The notes beneath the pieces were generated by a model, which was given only the letters and a program-made list of their open reading frames with translations, was not told where the DNA came from and searched no databases. A stretch of DNA of 64,000 bases from Jannaschia rubra (lineage in GTDB: Bacteria; Pseudomonadota; Alphaproteobacteria; Rhodobacterales; Rhodobacteraceae). Positions 36,969-46,686 of this stretch are shown in pieces (the stretch's first letter is position 1; every line of letters begins with the position of its first letter). The position numbers and the translations under genes are program-made. The DNA is taken from the NCBI RefSeq assembly GCF_001403735.1, contig NZ_CXPG01000020.1, forward strand, positions 558,001-622,000. Direction: 5' to 3'.

Positions 36969-37871
36969 ATGATCCAGCCGCAGATGACCCAGGAAGTCGC
37001 CGATGCCGTGGCCGAGGGGCGACCCGTCGTCGCTCTCGAATCCACGATCATCAGTCACGGAATGCCCTGGCCGCAGAACGCCGAAGTCGCCTTGCAGGTG
37101 GAGCAGGCGGTCCGCGACAACGGCGCCGTGCCCGCCACGATCGCCGTGATCGACGGCATGCCCTGCGCCGGCCTGTCCTCTACTCAGGTGGAGCGGCTCG
37201 GCCGCGACAAGGGCGTGGTCAAGACGGCGTCGCGCGATCTCGGGGCCTGCATCGTCAAGCGGTTGACGGCGGGCACCACGGTCAGCGCGACCATGCGGAT
37301 CGCCCGCCTGGCCGGCATCGGCGTCTTCGCCACCGGCGGCGTGGGCGGCGTGCACCGCGGCGACGGCATGGACATCAGCGCCGACCTGACCGAGCTGTCG
37401 CTGACGGACGTGCTGGTTGTCTGCGCCGGGGTGAAGTCGATCCTGGACATCCCGCGCACGATCGAGGTGCTGGAAACCCTGCGTGTTCCCGTCGTCACCT
37501 TCGGCACTGACGAGTTTCCCGCCTTCTACACCCCGCGGTCCGGCTTCACGACGGGCGAGCGCTTCGACGACCCCGCGCAGATTGCGGCCGCGCGCCGGGC
37601 GAATGCCGATCTGGGTCTGGGCACGGGGATGCTGGTCGCGAACCCCATCCCCGACGAACATGCGCTCGACGCCGACGAGATCGGCGCCACCATCGACGCC
37701 GCGCTTGCCAAGGCGGAGGCCGAGGGCGTGGGCGGCAAGGACGTCACGCCGTTCCTTCTGGGCCACCTGAACGCCGTGACCGAGGGGCGCGCGCTCGGGG
37801 CGAACATCGAACTGGTGCTCAACAACGCCCGGCTCGCCGCGCGCATCGCGGTGGCCGAGGCGCAACTTTAG
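36969..37871 (+). CDS. psuG: pseudouridine-5'-phosphate glycosidase
   Basis: A 300-residue enzyme that splits pseudouridine 5'-phosphate into uracil and ribose 5-phosphate. It has VALESTIISHGMPWPQN near residue 22, the catalytic Lys candidates in the KTASRDLG region, and FATGGVGGVHRG near residue 118. AGGAGGTGCC directly precedes the ATG. The partner kinase psuK is not adjacent. It lies inside the cobalamin region between cobN and cobW, on the opposite strand, with no known metabolic connection. Confidence 0.93.
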   Translation: MIQPQMTQEVADAVAEGRPVVALESTIISHGMPWPQNAEVALQVEQAVRDNGAVPATIAVIDGMPCAGLSSTQVERLGRDKGVVKTASRDLGACIVKRLTAGTTVSATMRIARLAGIGVFATGGVGGVHRGDGMDISADLTELSLTDVLVVCAGVKSILDIPRTIEVLETLRVPVVTFGTDEFPAFYTPRSGFTTGERFDDPAQIAAARRANADLGLGTGMLVANPIPDEHALDADEIGATIDAALAKAEAEGVGGKDVTPFLLGHLNAVTEGRALGANIELVLNNARLAARIAVAEAQL

Positions 37872-37907
37872 GGCCGCCGGACCGCAGGTCGGGACGGGCT
37901 GCGCCAT

Positions 37908-38966
37908 TCAGCGCAATGCCGCCTCGATCGCCGGGCGGTCCAGCCCGGCCTGTCCGATCACGACGAGGCGCGCGCCCCGGGTATCGGACCCCAACGGCCG
38001 GTCGAAATAGTGATCCACCCGGGGCCCGACCGCCTGCACCGTCAGGCGCATGGGCTTGCCCGCGACCGAGGCGAAGCCCTTGAGGCGCAGGATGCCGTGG
38101 TCGCGGATCACCTGCGACAGCTTGCGCGCGAAGGCGGCGGGATCGTCAACCTCCGGCGTCTCGACGACGAAGCTCTCGAAGGCGTCGTGGCCGTGCTCGT
38201 GGTGGTCGTCGTCGTGGTGGTCGTCATCCTCGTCGTGATGGTGATGATGATGCACCTCGTGACGGGCTGCGATGTCGTCCTCCGCACCCTGGCCCCGCCC
38301 CAGAAGGACGTCGGCGGGCAGCGCGCCCATGACGGCGGGGATGACCTGAACGCCGTCCCGCGCCTCATTCCGGATACGCGCAAGCAGCGCATCGGTCGCG
38401 CCGTCCAGCAGGTCGGTCTTGTTGACGACGATCATGTCGGCGCAGGCCACCTGATCGGCGTAAAGTTCCGATAGCGGTGTCTCATGGTCGAGGCCGTCGT
38501 CCTGCGCGCGCTGCGCGTCCACGGCCGCGACGTCCGCCGCGAAGGTGCCGGCCGCGACCGCCGGTCCGTCCAGCACCGTGATGACGCCGTCCACGGTCAC
38601 TTTCGTCTTCAGGCCAGGCCAGTTGAACGCCCGGACCAGCGGCTGCGGCAGCGCAAGGCCCGATGTCTCGATCACGATGTGATCGGGCGGCACGGGACGC
38701 GCCAGCAGCGCCTCCATCGTCGGAATGAAGTCGTCGGCCACGGTGCAGCAGATGCAGCCGTTGGACAGTTCCACCACGTCATCCTCGGTGCAGGTCTCGA
38801 TCCCGCATCCGGTGAGAATGCCGCCGTCCACGCCCAGATCGCCGAATTCGTTGATGATGAGGGCGATGCGCCGGCCGCCCGCGTTCTGCAGCAGGTGACG
38901 GATCAGGGTCGTCTTGCCCGCGCCCAGAAAGCCTGTGACGATGGTGGCGGGTATCTTCGATTGCAT
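37908..38966 (-). CDS. cobW: CobW-family cobalt metallochaperone GTPase
   Basis: A 352-residue G3E GTPase. Walker A is TGFLGAGKTT near residue 14. The metal site NGCICCTVADD (CxCC) is near residue 70, and the base-specificity motif VVNKTD near residue 182. A histidine/aspartate-rich loop around residues 238-260 (six His in a row, then further HH and DD pairs) is a predicted metal sink. CobW is thought to load cobalt for corrin synthesis. The ATG at 38966 removes a non-homologous extension. It is divergent from a DUF1636 gene, 31 bases apart. Confidence 0.92.
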   Translation of the reverse strand: MQSKIPATIVTGFLGAGKTTLIRHLLQNAGGRRIALIINEFGDLGVDGGILTGCGIETCTEDDVVELSNGCICCTVADDFIPTMEALLARPVPPDHIVIETSGLALPQPLVRAFNWPGLKTKVTVDGVITVLDGPAVAAGTFAADVAAVDAQRAQDDGLDHETPLSELYADQVACADMIVVNKTDLLDGATDALLARIRNEARDGVQVIPAVMGALPADVLLGRGQGAEDDIAARHEVHHHHHHDEDDDHHDDDHHEHGHDAFESFVVETPEVDDPAAFARKLSQVIRDHGILRLKGFASVAGKPMRLTVQAVGPRVDHYFDRPLGSDTRGARLVVIGQAGLDRPAIEAALR

Positions 38967-38997
38967 GGCGGGCCTCGTGTCGAAAAAGGGTGAACGG

Positions 38998-39303
38998 ATG
39001 ATCGTCTGCGGCGGCTGCCTGCCGGAGCGGACGGAGAAGATGGTGGCGGCGCTGCGGTCGGCAGTGCCGGATTGCCCGGTCGAGGTGGCCGCCTGCCTCA
39101 ATGCCTGCGGGCAGCCCGTGTCGCTTGCCTTTCGCGCGCCGGGGCGGGCCGTCTATCTGTTCGCGGGCACGGACCCGGTGGATCAGGCGGCGGAGGTCGC
39201 GGCCTTCGTCGGACTCTGGCGCTCGGCGCCGCGGGGCGTGGTGACGGACGCACGCCCCTGCGGGCGGCTCCGGACGACGCTGCGCGGCTGCATTCCGGCC
39301 TAG
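38998..39303 (+). CDS. DUF1636 metal/iron-sulfur-binding protein (copy 1)
   Basis: A 101-residue thioredoxin-fold-like protein with Cys residues in CGGC at the N terminus, ACLNACG near residue 35 and two late Cys (ARPCGR and RGCIPA). The layout fits DUF1636, small proteins resembling 2Fe-2S ferredoxins that are frequent next to cobalamin genes. It probably binds a cluster or cobalt. It shares its stop with the convergent cbtA over CTAG (39300-39303) and is divergent from cobW. Confidence 0.8.
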   Translation: MIVCGGCLPERTEKMVAALRSAVPDCPVEVAACLNACGQPVSLAFRAPGRAVYLFAGTDPVDQAAEVAAFVGLWRSAPRGVVTDARPCGRLRTTLRGCIPA

Positions 39304-39983
39304 GTCGGAGCCGGCCGCGCCCAGAGCCAGCCCGCGACCGCCCCGAGGAACACCCAGATCGCCGCCGACACCGCCAGCACGCGCGCCGCGAAATGCGCCG
39401 ACAGTTCCGGCGGGCTGACGCCGAAATAGGTGTCGAGCGTGGGCGCCCCGACGATATGCGGCAAGGCAATGGCGACGGCCCCGGCGAAGACGGCAACAGG
39501 GCCCTTGCCGAAGGCGAAGGCGGCAAGCCCCCCCGCCGTCAGTACGACCGTCGCCGACCACCAGATCTGCCGCGCGCCCAGTTCCGCCGCGATCGTGCCC
39601 GGCAGCTCCGGTGCCAGCCCCATCGCCGGGGCCAGCGCCACCGCAATGAATCCGGCAAGGCCCCAGATGGCGCCCTTGCGGGCATCGACCGAATGACCGG
39701 CCCGCGCGGCCAAGGCGAAACCTACGACAAGCAGCAGGGCGAAGCCGATCCAGGACACGAGGCTCATGGCCAGCGTGCCCGCATGGCGCATCATCTCACC
39801 GTCGATTGCGGGGGCGCCTGCGATGGACTCGGGACCGCCGGTGCCGAAATGCACCCGGTCGCCCGATTCGTAGAGTTCCCCTTCCAGAAGAAGCGGCACC
39901 ACGAATGTCAGTTGCAGCAGCACGGCGAACAAGCCGGCGACAAGCCCGGCGATCAACCCGCCGGTCAGCACGTGTTTCGTCAT
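39300..39983 (-). CDS. cbtA: predicted cobalt transporter subunit CbtA
   Basis: A 227-residue membrane protein with about five helices. GLIAGLVAGLFAVLLQLTF opens the protein, and FALAARAGHSVDARKGAIWG and GLAPELPG in the middle are CbtA hallmarks. CbtA with CbtB is a predicted cobalt importer controlled by B12. The ATG at 39983 (MTKHVLTGG) fits homologues. It follows cbtB by 10 bases in a riboswitch-led operon. Confidence 0.93.
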   Translation of the reverse strand: MTKHVLTGGLIAGLVAGLFAVLLQLTFVVPLLLEGELYESGDRVHFGTGGPESIAGAPAIDGEMMRHAGTLAMSLVSWIGFALLLVVGFALAARAGHSVDARKGAIWGLAGFIAVALAPAMGLAPELPGTIAAELGARQIWWSATVVLTAGGLAAFAFGKGPVAVFAGAVAIALPHIVGAPTLDTYFGVSPPELSAHFAARVLAVSAAIWVFLGAVAGWLWARPAPT

Positions 39984-39993
39984 GGAACGACCC

Positions 39994-40188
39994 TCAGTGG
40001 CAGGGAAATGCCATCGAGTGGCGCTGGTCATGGGCCACGTCGTGGATCGTCTGCGAATGGCTGAAGCCCGCCACGAAGATGAGGCCGAGCCCCAGGATCG
40101 CGGCGAAGGCCAGCCCGGCGAGGTCCCTGCCTTTGGGAACGGCGTGGCCGGCGGTCTGCATGGGGGCGGTCTGCGTTCGGGTCGTCAT
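39994..40188 (-). CDS. cbtB: predicted cobalt transporter subunit CbtB
   Basis: A 64-residue protein with one membrane helix (LAGLAFAAILGLGLIFVAGF) and a His-rich end (HDVAHDQRHSMAFPCH), the expected metal-binding C terminus of CbtB. It is the first gene after the cobalamin riboswitch. GGAGAGAC precedes the ATG at 40188. Confidence 0.93.
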   Translation of the reverse strand: MTTRTQTAPMQTAGHAVPKGRDLAGLAFAAILGLGLIFVAGFSHSQTIHDVAHDQRHSMAFPCH

Positions 40189-40233
40189 GATGTCTCTCCT
40201 TCGTCCCGTCACACCCGACGGGGTTGGGTTCAC

Positions 40234-40420
40234 GTCGCGCAGGGCTGGTCTCCTGGCTTGCGGGTCGAAGCTTGGTGCCGCCTTCCCGGGGCATGCCCCA
40301 GTGGCTTCGTGGCACCGCGCTCACCGCTTACAGTCGCGGGGGCGGCTGCGGCATCGGGGTCCTGGTTGGATCCCCCTCACCGCATTCCCATTTCATTCCC
40401 CGATGGCCTTAGGCCGGGGA
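40234..40420 (-). promoter_or_regulatory. cobalamin riboswitch upstream of cbtBA
   Basis: The minus strand carries the standard elements in order. These are GGGAATGCGGTG near the 5' end, CCCGCGACTGTAAGCGG, the B12 box GCCACTGGGG with GGGAAGGCGGCACC, and finally AAGCCAGGAGACCAGCC. It lies about 45 bases before cbtB, so B12 should switch off the cobalt transporter. No other B12 box was seen in the window. The remaining bases up to smc (40421-40543) hold smc's promoter region but no clear gene. Confidence 0.96.
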
Positions 40421-40543
40421 AACCTTGCCCATCCGTGATGCGCGGGACGGCCCGTGGCGTCAAGGGCGTTCGCCGCGCACCTCGCGCGGCTAATCCCGCC
40501 ATCGGTCCTTGACCTGACGGCCCGGCAACGCGGAAAAGCGGTC

Positions 40544-43500
40544 ATGCAATTCTCGCGCCTGCGACTGAACGGCTTCAAGAGCTTCGTGGACCCGACCGAT
40601 CTGCTGATCGCCGACGGGCTGACGGGTGTGGTGGGGCCGAATGGCTGCGGCAAGTCCAATCTGCTCGAGGCGCTGCGGTGGGTCATGGGCGAGAACCGCC
40701 CGACCGCCATGCGCGGCGGGGGGATGGAGGACGTGATCTTCGCGGGTGCCGCATCGCGGCCCGCGCGCAATTTCGCCGAGGTGACGCTGGCCCTCGACAA
40801 CAGCGCGCGCACCGCACCCGCCACGTTCAACGACGCCGACGCGCTGGACGTAGTGCGGCGCATCACCCGCGACGCCGGATCGGCCTATCGCCTGAACGGC
40901 CGCGAGGTGCGGGCGCGCGACGTGCAGATGCTGTTCGCCGACGCTTCGACGGGGGCACACTCCCCGGCTTTGGTCCGGCAGGGGCAGATCTCGGAACTGA
41001 TCAACGCCAAGCCGCAGCGGCGCAGGCGAATCCTGGAGGAAGCAGCGGGGATTTCGGGGCTCTACCAGCGGCGGCACGAGGCGGAGTTGAAGCTGAACGC
41101 GACGGAGGCGAACCTGGCACGCGTCGACGACGTGATCGAGCAGCTCGCCACGCAACTCGCCGCGCTTGCCCGGCAGGCCCGGCAGGCGGCGCGGTATCGC
41201 GACATAGCGGCCCGCCTGCGCCATGCGGAGGGCCTGCTGCTCTATCGTCGCTGGCGCGAGGCCGAGGAGGGGCGTGCCATTGCCGATGCGACACTGCGGA
41301 CCCGCCTGACCGAGGCCGCCGCCGCCGAACGGGCCGCCGTACAGGGCGAAACGGCGCGGACCGCCGCCGAAGACGCGATGCCCGCCCTGCGGGAGGAGGA
41401 AGCCGTGGCCGGCGCCATCCTGCAACGCCTGTCGGTTCAGCGTGACACCGTGGCGGAGCGCGAGCGGCAAGCGCGCGAGGCGATCGAGGCACTGGAGACG
41501 CGGATCGCCCAGTTGATCGCCGACGCGGAGCGGGAGGGCACGCTCAACCGCGACGCGGGCGACACCATCGCGCGGCTGACGACGGAGGAAGAGGAGCTCG
41601 TGCATGCCGCCGAGGGCGAGGACGACGCCCTGCGCGCCGCCCAGACGGAGGCGAAGGAGGCGGCCGACGTCCTGGGCAAGCGGGAGGAGGAACTGGGCAT
41701 CCTGACCGAGGATCTGGCGCGGTTGTCGGCGCGTCACCAGTCGGTCAGCCGGATGGCCGAGGATGCCGGGAAACGGGTCGCCCGCATCACCGCAGACGCC
41801 GACGGCGCCCGAACGGCGGCTGACGCCGCACGGACGACGCTGGCCGAGGCAGACGGCCGTGTCGCCGCCGCCGCCGCCGACCTTGCCCGTGCGCAGGATG
41901 CCGCCACGGCTGCCGAAGCGGCCCTGACCGGGGCCGAGACAGCGCGCGAGGCGGCGCAGGACGCCGAAGGCCGCGCCCGCACGGAACGGGCCGAGGCCGA
42001 GGGCGTGGCCAACACGCTGGGCGCGGAGGTCAGCGCGCTGGCCAGGCTTCTGACGCGCGACACGGGCGAGGGGGAGCCGCTGCTCGACCGCCTGACCGTC
42101 GCGCCGGGGTTCGAGGCGGCTCTGGGCGCGGCCTATGGCGACGACCTGCGGGCCTCCGAGATCGACAAGGGGGAGGAGGACACCGGCTGGGCGACGCTGC
42201 CCCCTTACGACCGCGCGCCCGACCTGCCCGAGGGGATCGTGCCGCTGGCGCCTCACGTTCAGGGCCCGGATGCGATGGCGCGGGGGCTGGCGCAGATCGG
42301 GCTGGTGGCGCCGGAGGAAGCGGCACAGATGCAGCCGCGCCTGCATCCCGGTCAGGTCCTCGTGTCCACCGACGGCGACCTCTGGCGGTGGGACGGGTTT
42401 CGCGCGTCGGCCGAGGCGGCGCCGTCCTCGGCCGCGCTTCGCCTGCGGCAGGTGAACCGGCTGGCCTCGCTCCGTCAGGATCTGGAGGAGGCGACGGGCC
42501 GGGCGGAAGGCACGCAGGCCGCGCATGAGGCGCTGGCCCGGACCCTGACGCGCCGCAAGGAGGCCGAGGCCGAAGCGCGCGAGACCCGCCGCGCCGCCGA
42601 CCGCGCCATGACCGAGGCGGGCCGGGCGCAGGCGCAGGCCGAGGGAGCGAAGGCCACCGCGGCATCCCGTCTGGAGACCGCGCAGATGGCCGTCGCGCGG
42701 CTCGAGACCGAGATGCTGGAGGCCCGCGAGGCGCAGCGCGAGGCCGAGGCCACCCGGCGCGGCCTGCCCCCGCTCGACGGGGCGCGGCGGGCGCTGGACA
42801 CGATCCGCACCACGGTCGAGGCGGCGCGGATGGCGATGATGGCCCGACGCGCGCAGGCCGATGCGATGAAGCGTGACGCGCAGACCCGCGCCGCCCGCGC
42901 GCAGCAGGTCGGCAAGGAGCTTGGAAGCTGGCGCCAGCGGCTGGAGAGTGCGGACAGGCGGCTTTCCGACCTGACCGACCGGCGTGCACGATCCGAGACG
43001 GAGCTGGAGGCCGCCCGGGCCGTGCCGCCCACTCTTGCTGTGCAGCGCGACGATCTGGCCGGAGAGATCGACCGCGCGGAACGACGGCGCGCAGCCGCAG
43101 CCGACGCGCTGGCCGAAGGCGAGACCGCGCTGCGCCAGCGCACGCAAGGCGCCCGCGATGCGGAACGGCGGGCGGGCGAGGCGCGGGAGGCGCGAGCCCG
43201 GGCCGAGGCCCGGCTGGAGGCGGCGCGCGAGACCGCGACCCTGGCCGAGGAGCGGATCGCGGAGGTACTCGACACGACACCTGCGGAGTTGCTGTCGGTG
43301 CTGGGGGTGGACCCGGAGGGCCTGCCCCCTGCCGAGACGATCGAGGGAGAGGTGGTCGCCCTGAGACGTCAGCGCGACGCGCTCGGCGCGGTGAACCTGC
43401 GGGCAGAGGAGGACGCGGCCGAGGTACGCGGGGAGCACGACCTGCTGGCGAGCGAGAAGATCGACCTCGACCAGGCCGTCGCGGAACTGCGCGCCGGCAT

Positions 43501-44002
43501 CGCCACGCTGAACCGCGAGGGGCGACAGCGCCTGCTCGATGCCTTCGACACCGTGAACGCCAACTTCTCGACGCTGTTCCGGCACCTGTTCCAGGGCGGC
43601 GAGGCGCGGCTGGAGCTGGTCGAATCCGATGATCCGCTGGAAGCGGGGCTCGAGATCATGTGCCAGCCGCCAGGCAAGAAGCTGTCCACCCTGTCGCTCC
43701 TGTCAGGGGGAGAGCAGACGCTGACCGCGCTCGCGCTGATCTTCGCGGTGTTCCTCGCCAATCCCGCGCCGATCTGCGTGCTCGACGAGGTTGACGCCCC
43801 GCTCGACGACGCGAACGTGACGCGGTTCTGCGACATGCTGGATGAGATGACGCGCCGGACTGCCACGCGATTCCTCATCATCACGCACCACGCGGTAACG
43901 ATGGCGCGCATGGACCGCCTGTTCGGGGTCACCATGGTGGAGCAGGGGGTCAGCCAGCTCGTCTCGGTGGATCTGAAGAAGGCCGCCGCGCTGGTTGCCT
44001 GA
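40544..44002 (+). CDS. smc: chromosome segregation protein SMC
   Basis: A 1152-residue SMC ATPase organising the chromosome with ScpA/ScpB. Walker A is GPNGCGKSN at residues 32-39. Two very long coiled coils flank a short hinge around residues 520-660. The signature LSLLSGGEQTLTAL is near residue 1050 and Walker B ICVLDEVDAPLDDANV near residue 1080. The ATG at 40544 (MQFSRLRLNGFKSFVDP) is the family start; the frame upstream is not conserved. scpAB are not here. Its start lies across from the cbtBA riboswitch. Confidence 0.96.
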   Translation: MQFSRLRLNGFKSFVDPTDLLIADGLTGVVGPNGCGKSNLLEALRWVMGENRPTAMRGGGMEDVIFAGAASRPARNFAEVTLALDNSARTAPATFNDADALDVVRRITRDAGSAYRLNGREVRARDVQMLFADASTGAHSPALVRQGQISELINAKPQRRRRILEEAAGISGLYQRRHEAELKLNATEANLARVDDVIEQLATQLAALARQARQAARYRDIAARLRHAEGLLLYRRWREAEEGRAIADATLRTRLTEAAAAERAAVQGETARTAAEDAMPALREEEAVAGAILQRLSVQRDTVAERERQAREAIEALETRIAQLIADAEREGTLNRDAGDTIARLTTEEEELVHAAEGEDDALRAAQTEAKEAADVLGKREEELGILTEDLARLSARHQSVSRMAEDAGKRVARITADADGARTAADAARTTLAEADGRVAAAAADLARAQDAATAAEAALTGAETAREAAQDAEGRARTERAEAEGVANTLGAEVSALARLLTRDTGEGEPLLDRLTVAPGFEAALGAAYGDDLRASEIDKGEEDTGWATLPPYDRAPDLPEGIVPLAPHVQGPDAMARGLAQIGLVAPEEAAQMQPRLHPGQVLVSTDGDLWRWDGFRASAEAAPSSAALRLRQVNRLASLRQDLEEATGRAEGTQAAHEALARTLTRRKEAEAEARETRRAADRAMTEAGRAQAQAEGAKATAASRLETAQMAVARLETEMLEAREAQREAEATRRGLPPLDGARRALDTIRTTVEAARMAMMARRAQADAMKRDAQTRAARAQQVGKELGSWRQRLESADRRLSDLTDRRARSETELEAARAVPPTLAVQRDDLAGEIDRAERRRAAAADALAEGETALRQRTQGARDAERRAGEAREARARAEARLEAARETATLAEERIAEVLDTTPAELLSVLGVDPEGLPPAETIEGEVVALRRQRDALGAVNLRAEEDAAEVRGEHDLLASEKIDLDQAVAELRAGIATLNREGRQRLLDAFDTVNANFSTLFRHLFQGGEARLELVESDDPLEAGLEIMCQPPGKKLSTLSLLSGGEQTLTALALIFAVFLANPAPICVLDEVDAPLDDANVTRFCDMLDEMTRRTATRFLIITHHAVTMARMDRLFGVTMVEQGVSQLVSVDLKKAAALVA

Positions 44003-44060
44003 GGCCGCGACGACGCCATGGTCATTCGGAACCGAACGCCGGTGCCGCGCGCTTGTCACG

Positions 44061-44837
44061 ATGGACCTTCGCATCGAAACCCGCCTCGACTATGACTTTC
44101 CCCTCATGACCGATCTGCTTTTGCAGATCGAGGTCGCACGAATTGCCGGACAGGAGGTGCAGGAGGACGCGCTGTTCACCACGCCTGTCGAAGGGTTCCG
44201 GCGGGTTGCGGGCGACGCGGCCCTGGGCACGCGCGCCTGGATGCAGGTCGGAGGCCGGCTGGAGGTGACGTATACCGCGCAGATCCGGGTGACGCGTCCT
44301 GCGCCCGACCTGACGGCACTATCCGCGACCCCGCCGCGCCTGACGCCGGCGGAAGCGACGCCGTATCTCATGGCGTCGCGCTATTGTCCGTCCGACGTCT
44401 TCGAGGCGTTCGTCGGTTCGGAATTCGCGGGGCTTCAGGGCGGTCCAATGGTAGCCGCGATCCGCGACTGGATCTTCGGCGCCTTCGCCTATGTTCCGGG
44501 GGCCAGCACCTCGACGACGACGGCGGCGGACACCTTCCTGCAACGTCAGGGCGTCTGCCGTGACTATGCTCATGTCGCCGTCGCCATGGCGCGGGCGGCG
44601 GGGATCCCGGCGCGAATGGCTAGCGTCTACGCCCCCGGCGTCGATCCGCCCGACTTCCACGCGGTGGCCGAAGTCCTGCTCGACGGCGCTTGGCACCTGG
44701 TGGATGCGACGGGCATGGCCGATGCATCCGAGATGGCGGTGATCGGGGTAGGGCGCGATGCGGCGGACGTTTCTTTCATGACGTCCTTCGGCGCGGCGCG
44801 GCTGAACGCGCAATCGGTCGCCGTGTCTGCCGCCTGA
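44061..44837 (+). CDS. transglutaminase-like cysteine peptidase family protein
   Basis: A 258-residue protein with a beta-rich N-terminal domain and a transglutaminase-like core. The triad is Cys in QGVCRDYAHV near residue 170, His in PDFHAVAEV near residue 204 and Asp in HLVDATG near residue 217. Proteins of this type are often linked to amide or peptide hydrolysis. No signal peptide is seen, so it is probably cytoplasmic. It follows smc by 58 bases and converges on cbiB with a 9-base gap. Confidence 0.85.
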   Translation: MDLRIETRLDYDFPLMTDLLLQIEVARIAGQEVQEDALFTTPVEGFRRVAGDAALGTRAWMQVGGRLEVTYTAQIRVTRPAPDLTALSATPPRLTPAEATPYLMASRYCPSDVFEAFVGSEFAGLQGGPMVAAIRDWIFGAFAYVPGASTSTTTAADTFLQRQGVCRDYAHVAVAMARAAGIPARMASVYAPGVDPPDFHAVAEVLLDGAWHLVDATGMADASEMAVIGVGRDAADVSFMTSFGAARLNAQSVAVSAA

Positions 44838-44846
44838 GGCGGCGCG

Positions 44847-45749
44847 TCACAGCAGGCCGATCAGGATGGCGATGCCGAGCGCCAGGCCCCATGTCCGCCA
44901 GAGCACCGCCACCATCCTGTCGATGTCGCAGGGACCGGCGTCCTTGCGTCCCATGGGGTTGACCCAGGGGAAATCCTGCATCCGGCCGTCATAGCTGCGC
45001 GGCCCGGCCAGCGACAGGTCGAGAAGCGGGGCCGCCGCCGCCTCGGGCCAGCCCGCATTGGGCGAGCGGTGTTGGCGCGCATCGTTGGGAACCCGGTGCC
45101 AATGCCGTAGCGCCAGATGCGACAGCAGGATCAGAAGGGCGGTCAGCCGCGCGGGGACCCAGTTCATCACGTCGTCCAGCCGCGCCGCCGCCCAGCCGAA
45201 CGCCTCATGGCGCGGGGTGCGGTATCCGATCATGCTGTCGGCGGTGTTGACGACCTTGTAAGCGAGCATCCCCGGCAGGCCGCCGACAACGAACCAGAAC
45301 GCGGGTGCGATCACGCCGTCGGACAGGTTCTCGGCCGCGCTTTCGATGGCGGCGCGACTGACCTGCGAGGCCTCCATCGCGGTGACGTCGCGGCCGACGA
45401 TCCGCGCGACGGCCTGCCGCCCCGCGCCCACGTCGTCGCGCAGCGCGGTCGCCACGGCGCGAACGTGGTCGGCCAGGCTGCGCTGTGCCAGAAGGGTCGC
45501 GGCGGCGATGGCCTCCAGCACGCCGAAGTCCGGCACGGCGGCAATGAACCCGCCCAGGATCAGGGCGACGATCAAGAGACCCGCGATGGCCACCACACCC
45601 TTGAGTTGCCGCCGGTCGCCCCGGTTCAGCCGCCCGTCGCACCATTCGACGGCACGCCCCATGACGACCGCTGGATGCGGCACCCGCGACCAGAGCCATT
45701 CCGGCTCACCGAACACGGCGTCGAGGATCATCGCCGCGGCCAGGATCAT
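44847..45749 (-). CDS. cbiB: adenosylcobinamide-phosphate synthase
   Basis: A 300-residue inner-membrane protein that joins adenosylcobyric acid with (R)-1-amino-2-propanol phosphate. It begins [22 protein letters not shown], with [18 protein letters not shown] near residue 135 and [22 protein letters not shown] near residue 165. These are family signatures. Its ATG overlaps the TGA of cobC (ATGA at 45746-45749), so the two are co-translated. Also called cobD in the Pseudomonas scheme. Confidence 0.95.
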   Translation of the reverse strand: MILAAAMILDAVFGEPEWLWSRVPHPAVVMGRAVEWCDGRLNRGDRRQLKGVVAIAGLLIVALILGGFIAAVPDFGVLEAIAAATLLAQRSLADHVRAVATALRDDVGAGRQAVARIVGRDVTAMEASQVSRAAIESAAENLSDGVIAPAFWFVVGGLPGMLAYKVVNTADSMIGYRTPRHEAFGWAAARLDDVMNWVPARLTALLILLSHLALRHWHRVPNDARQHRSPNAGWPEAAAAPLLDLSLAGPRSYDGRMQDFPWVNPMGRKDAGPCDIDRMVAVLWRTWGLALGIAILIGLL

Positions 45750-46681
45750 GCCAGCGTCCTTTCCAGCCGTTCCCAGCCGTCACGGGGCGGCAGGCCCAAC
45801 CGCAGCCACCCCGTCGAATAGGGAAAGACCCGCGACCAGATGCGGTGCCGCGCCAGACGGTCCTGCATGGCGGCCGCGTCGCCGACGTCGAACAGGCGGT
45901 ACAGGTCGGTCCCGCCCACGCACGTCCCATGCGGTGCGAGCAGCCCGTCGAGCTGCGCGGCATCGGCGGCCAGACGCCCGCGGGTGCGCGCGGCCCAGTC
46001 GGGATCGGCCAGCGCCGCTGCTCCGACCCGCAGGGCGGGCCCGGCCACGGGCCAGGGCCCCAACATCCCGGCCAGTCGTGCCAGCAGGTTCGGGTCGCCC
46101 ATGGCGAACCCCAGGCGCAGGCCGGCCAGGCCCCAGAACTTGCCGAAGCTGCGAAGGACGATGGTCCCCGGGCGTGCTGCCAGCGACATCAGGCTGATCT
46201 CGGGCGCGACATCGCAGAAGCTTTCGTCGATGACGGTGAGCGGAGCGCTGGCATCGGCAGCCGACCAGCGGCGTCCGTCGGGGTTGTTGGGGTGGACCAG
46301 GACGCGCGCATCCGCCGCGCCTTCGGCCAGGGTCCAGCCGGCGGCGGTGAAGGCGGCGGCATGTTCGTTGTAGGTCGGGCCGGGGATGTCCACCGATCCG
46401 GCCGGCAGCAGCGCCGGGATGCGCGCGATCAGGGCCGAGGCGCCGGGAGCGGCCAGCACGGCAGCGCCGTCAGGCACGTTCCAGAACCGCCGTGCCGCAT
46501 GTTCCAGCGCCTGTCTTGCGTCGCGGTCGGGCAGGGCCGTCCAGTCGCGGTCCGTGAAGGTCGGAAGGGGGTACGGCTCCGGATTGATACCGGTGGAGAG
46601 ATCGATCCAGTCCTCCACCGCGCCGCCCCAACGCGCGCGCGCCGCATCGAGACCCCCGCCGTGGTCGCGTTCGCAGGCCAC
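45746..46681 (-). CDS. cobC: L-threonine-O-3-phosphate decarboxylase (cobalamin aminopropanol arm)
   Basis: About 311 residues of a PLP-dependent fold type I aminotransferase-like enzyme making aminopropanol phosphate for Cbi[15 protein letters not shown] near residue 30, [10 protein letters not shown] and the PLP Lys in [16 protein letters not shown] are typical. The start is set as GTG 46681 because the upstream DUF1636 gene ends at 46687 and reading further has no similarity; a CTG overlapping that stop is an alternative. It lies between DUF1636 and cbiB in one operon. Salmonella calls this enzyme CobD. Confidence 0.9.
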   Translation of the reverse strand: MACERDHGGGLDAARARWGGAVEDWIDLSTGINPEPYPLPTFTDRDWTALPDRDARQALEHAARRFWNVPDGAAVLAAPGASALIARIPALLPAGSVDIPGPTYNEHAAAFTAAGWTLAEGAADARVLVHPNNPDGRRWSAADASAPLTVIDESFCDVAPEISLMSLAARPGTIVLRSFGKFWGLAGLRLGFAMGDPNLLARLAGMLGPWPVAGPALRVGAAALADPDWAARTRGRLAADAAQLDGLLAPHGTCVGGTDLYRLFDVGDAAAMQDRLARHRIWSRVFPYSTGWLRLGLPPRDGWERLERTLA

Positions 46682-46686
46682 GAACG

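Noticed and set aside
40490-43585. A 1031-codon minus-strand open frame opposite smc
   Set aside because: Shadow of the smc coiled-coil region; composition is Arg/Gln/His/Leu-rich without family similarity.
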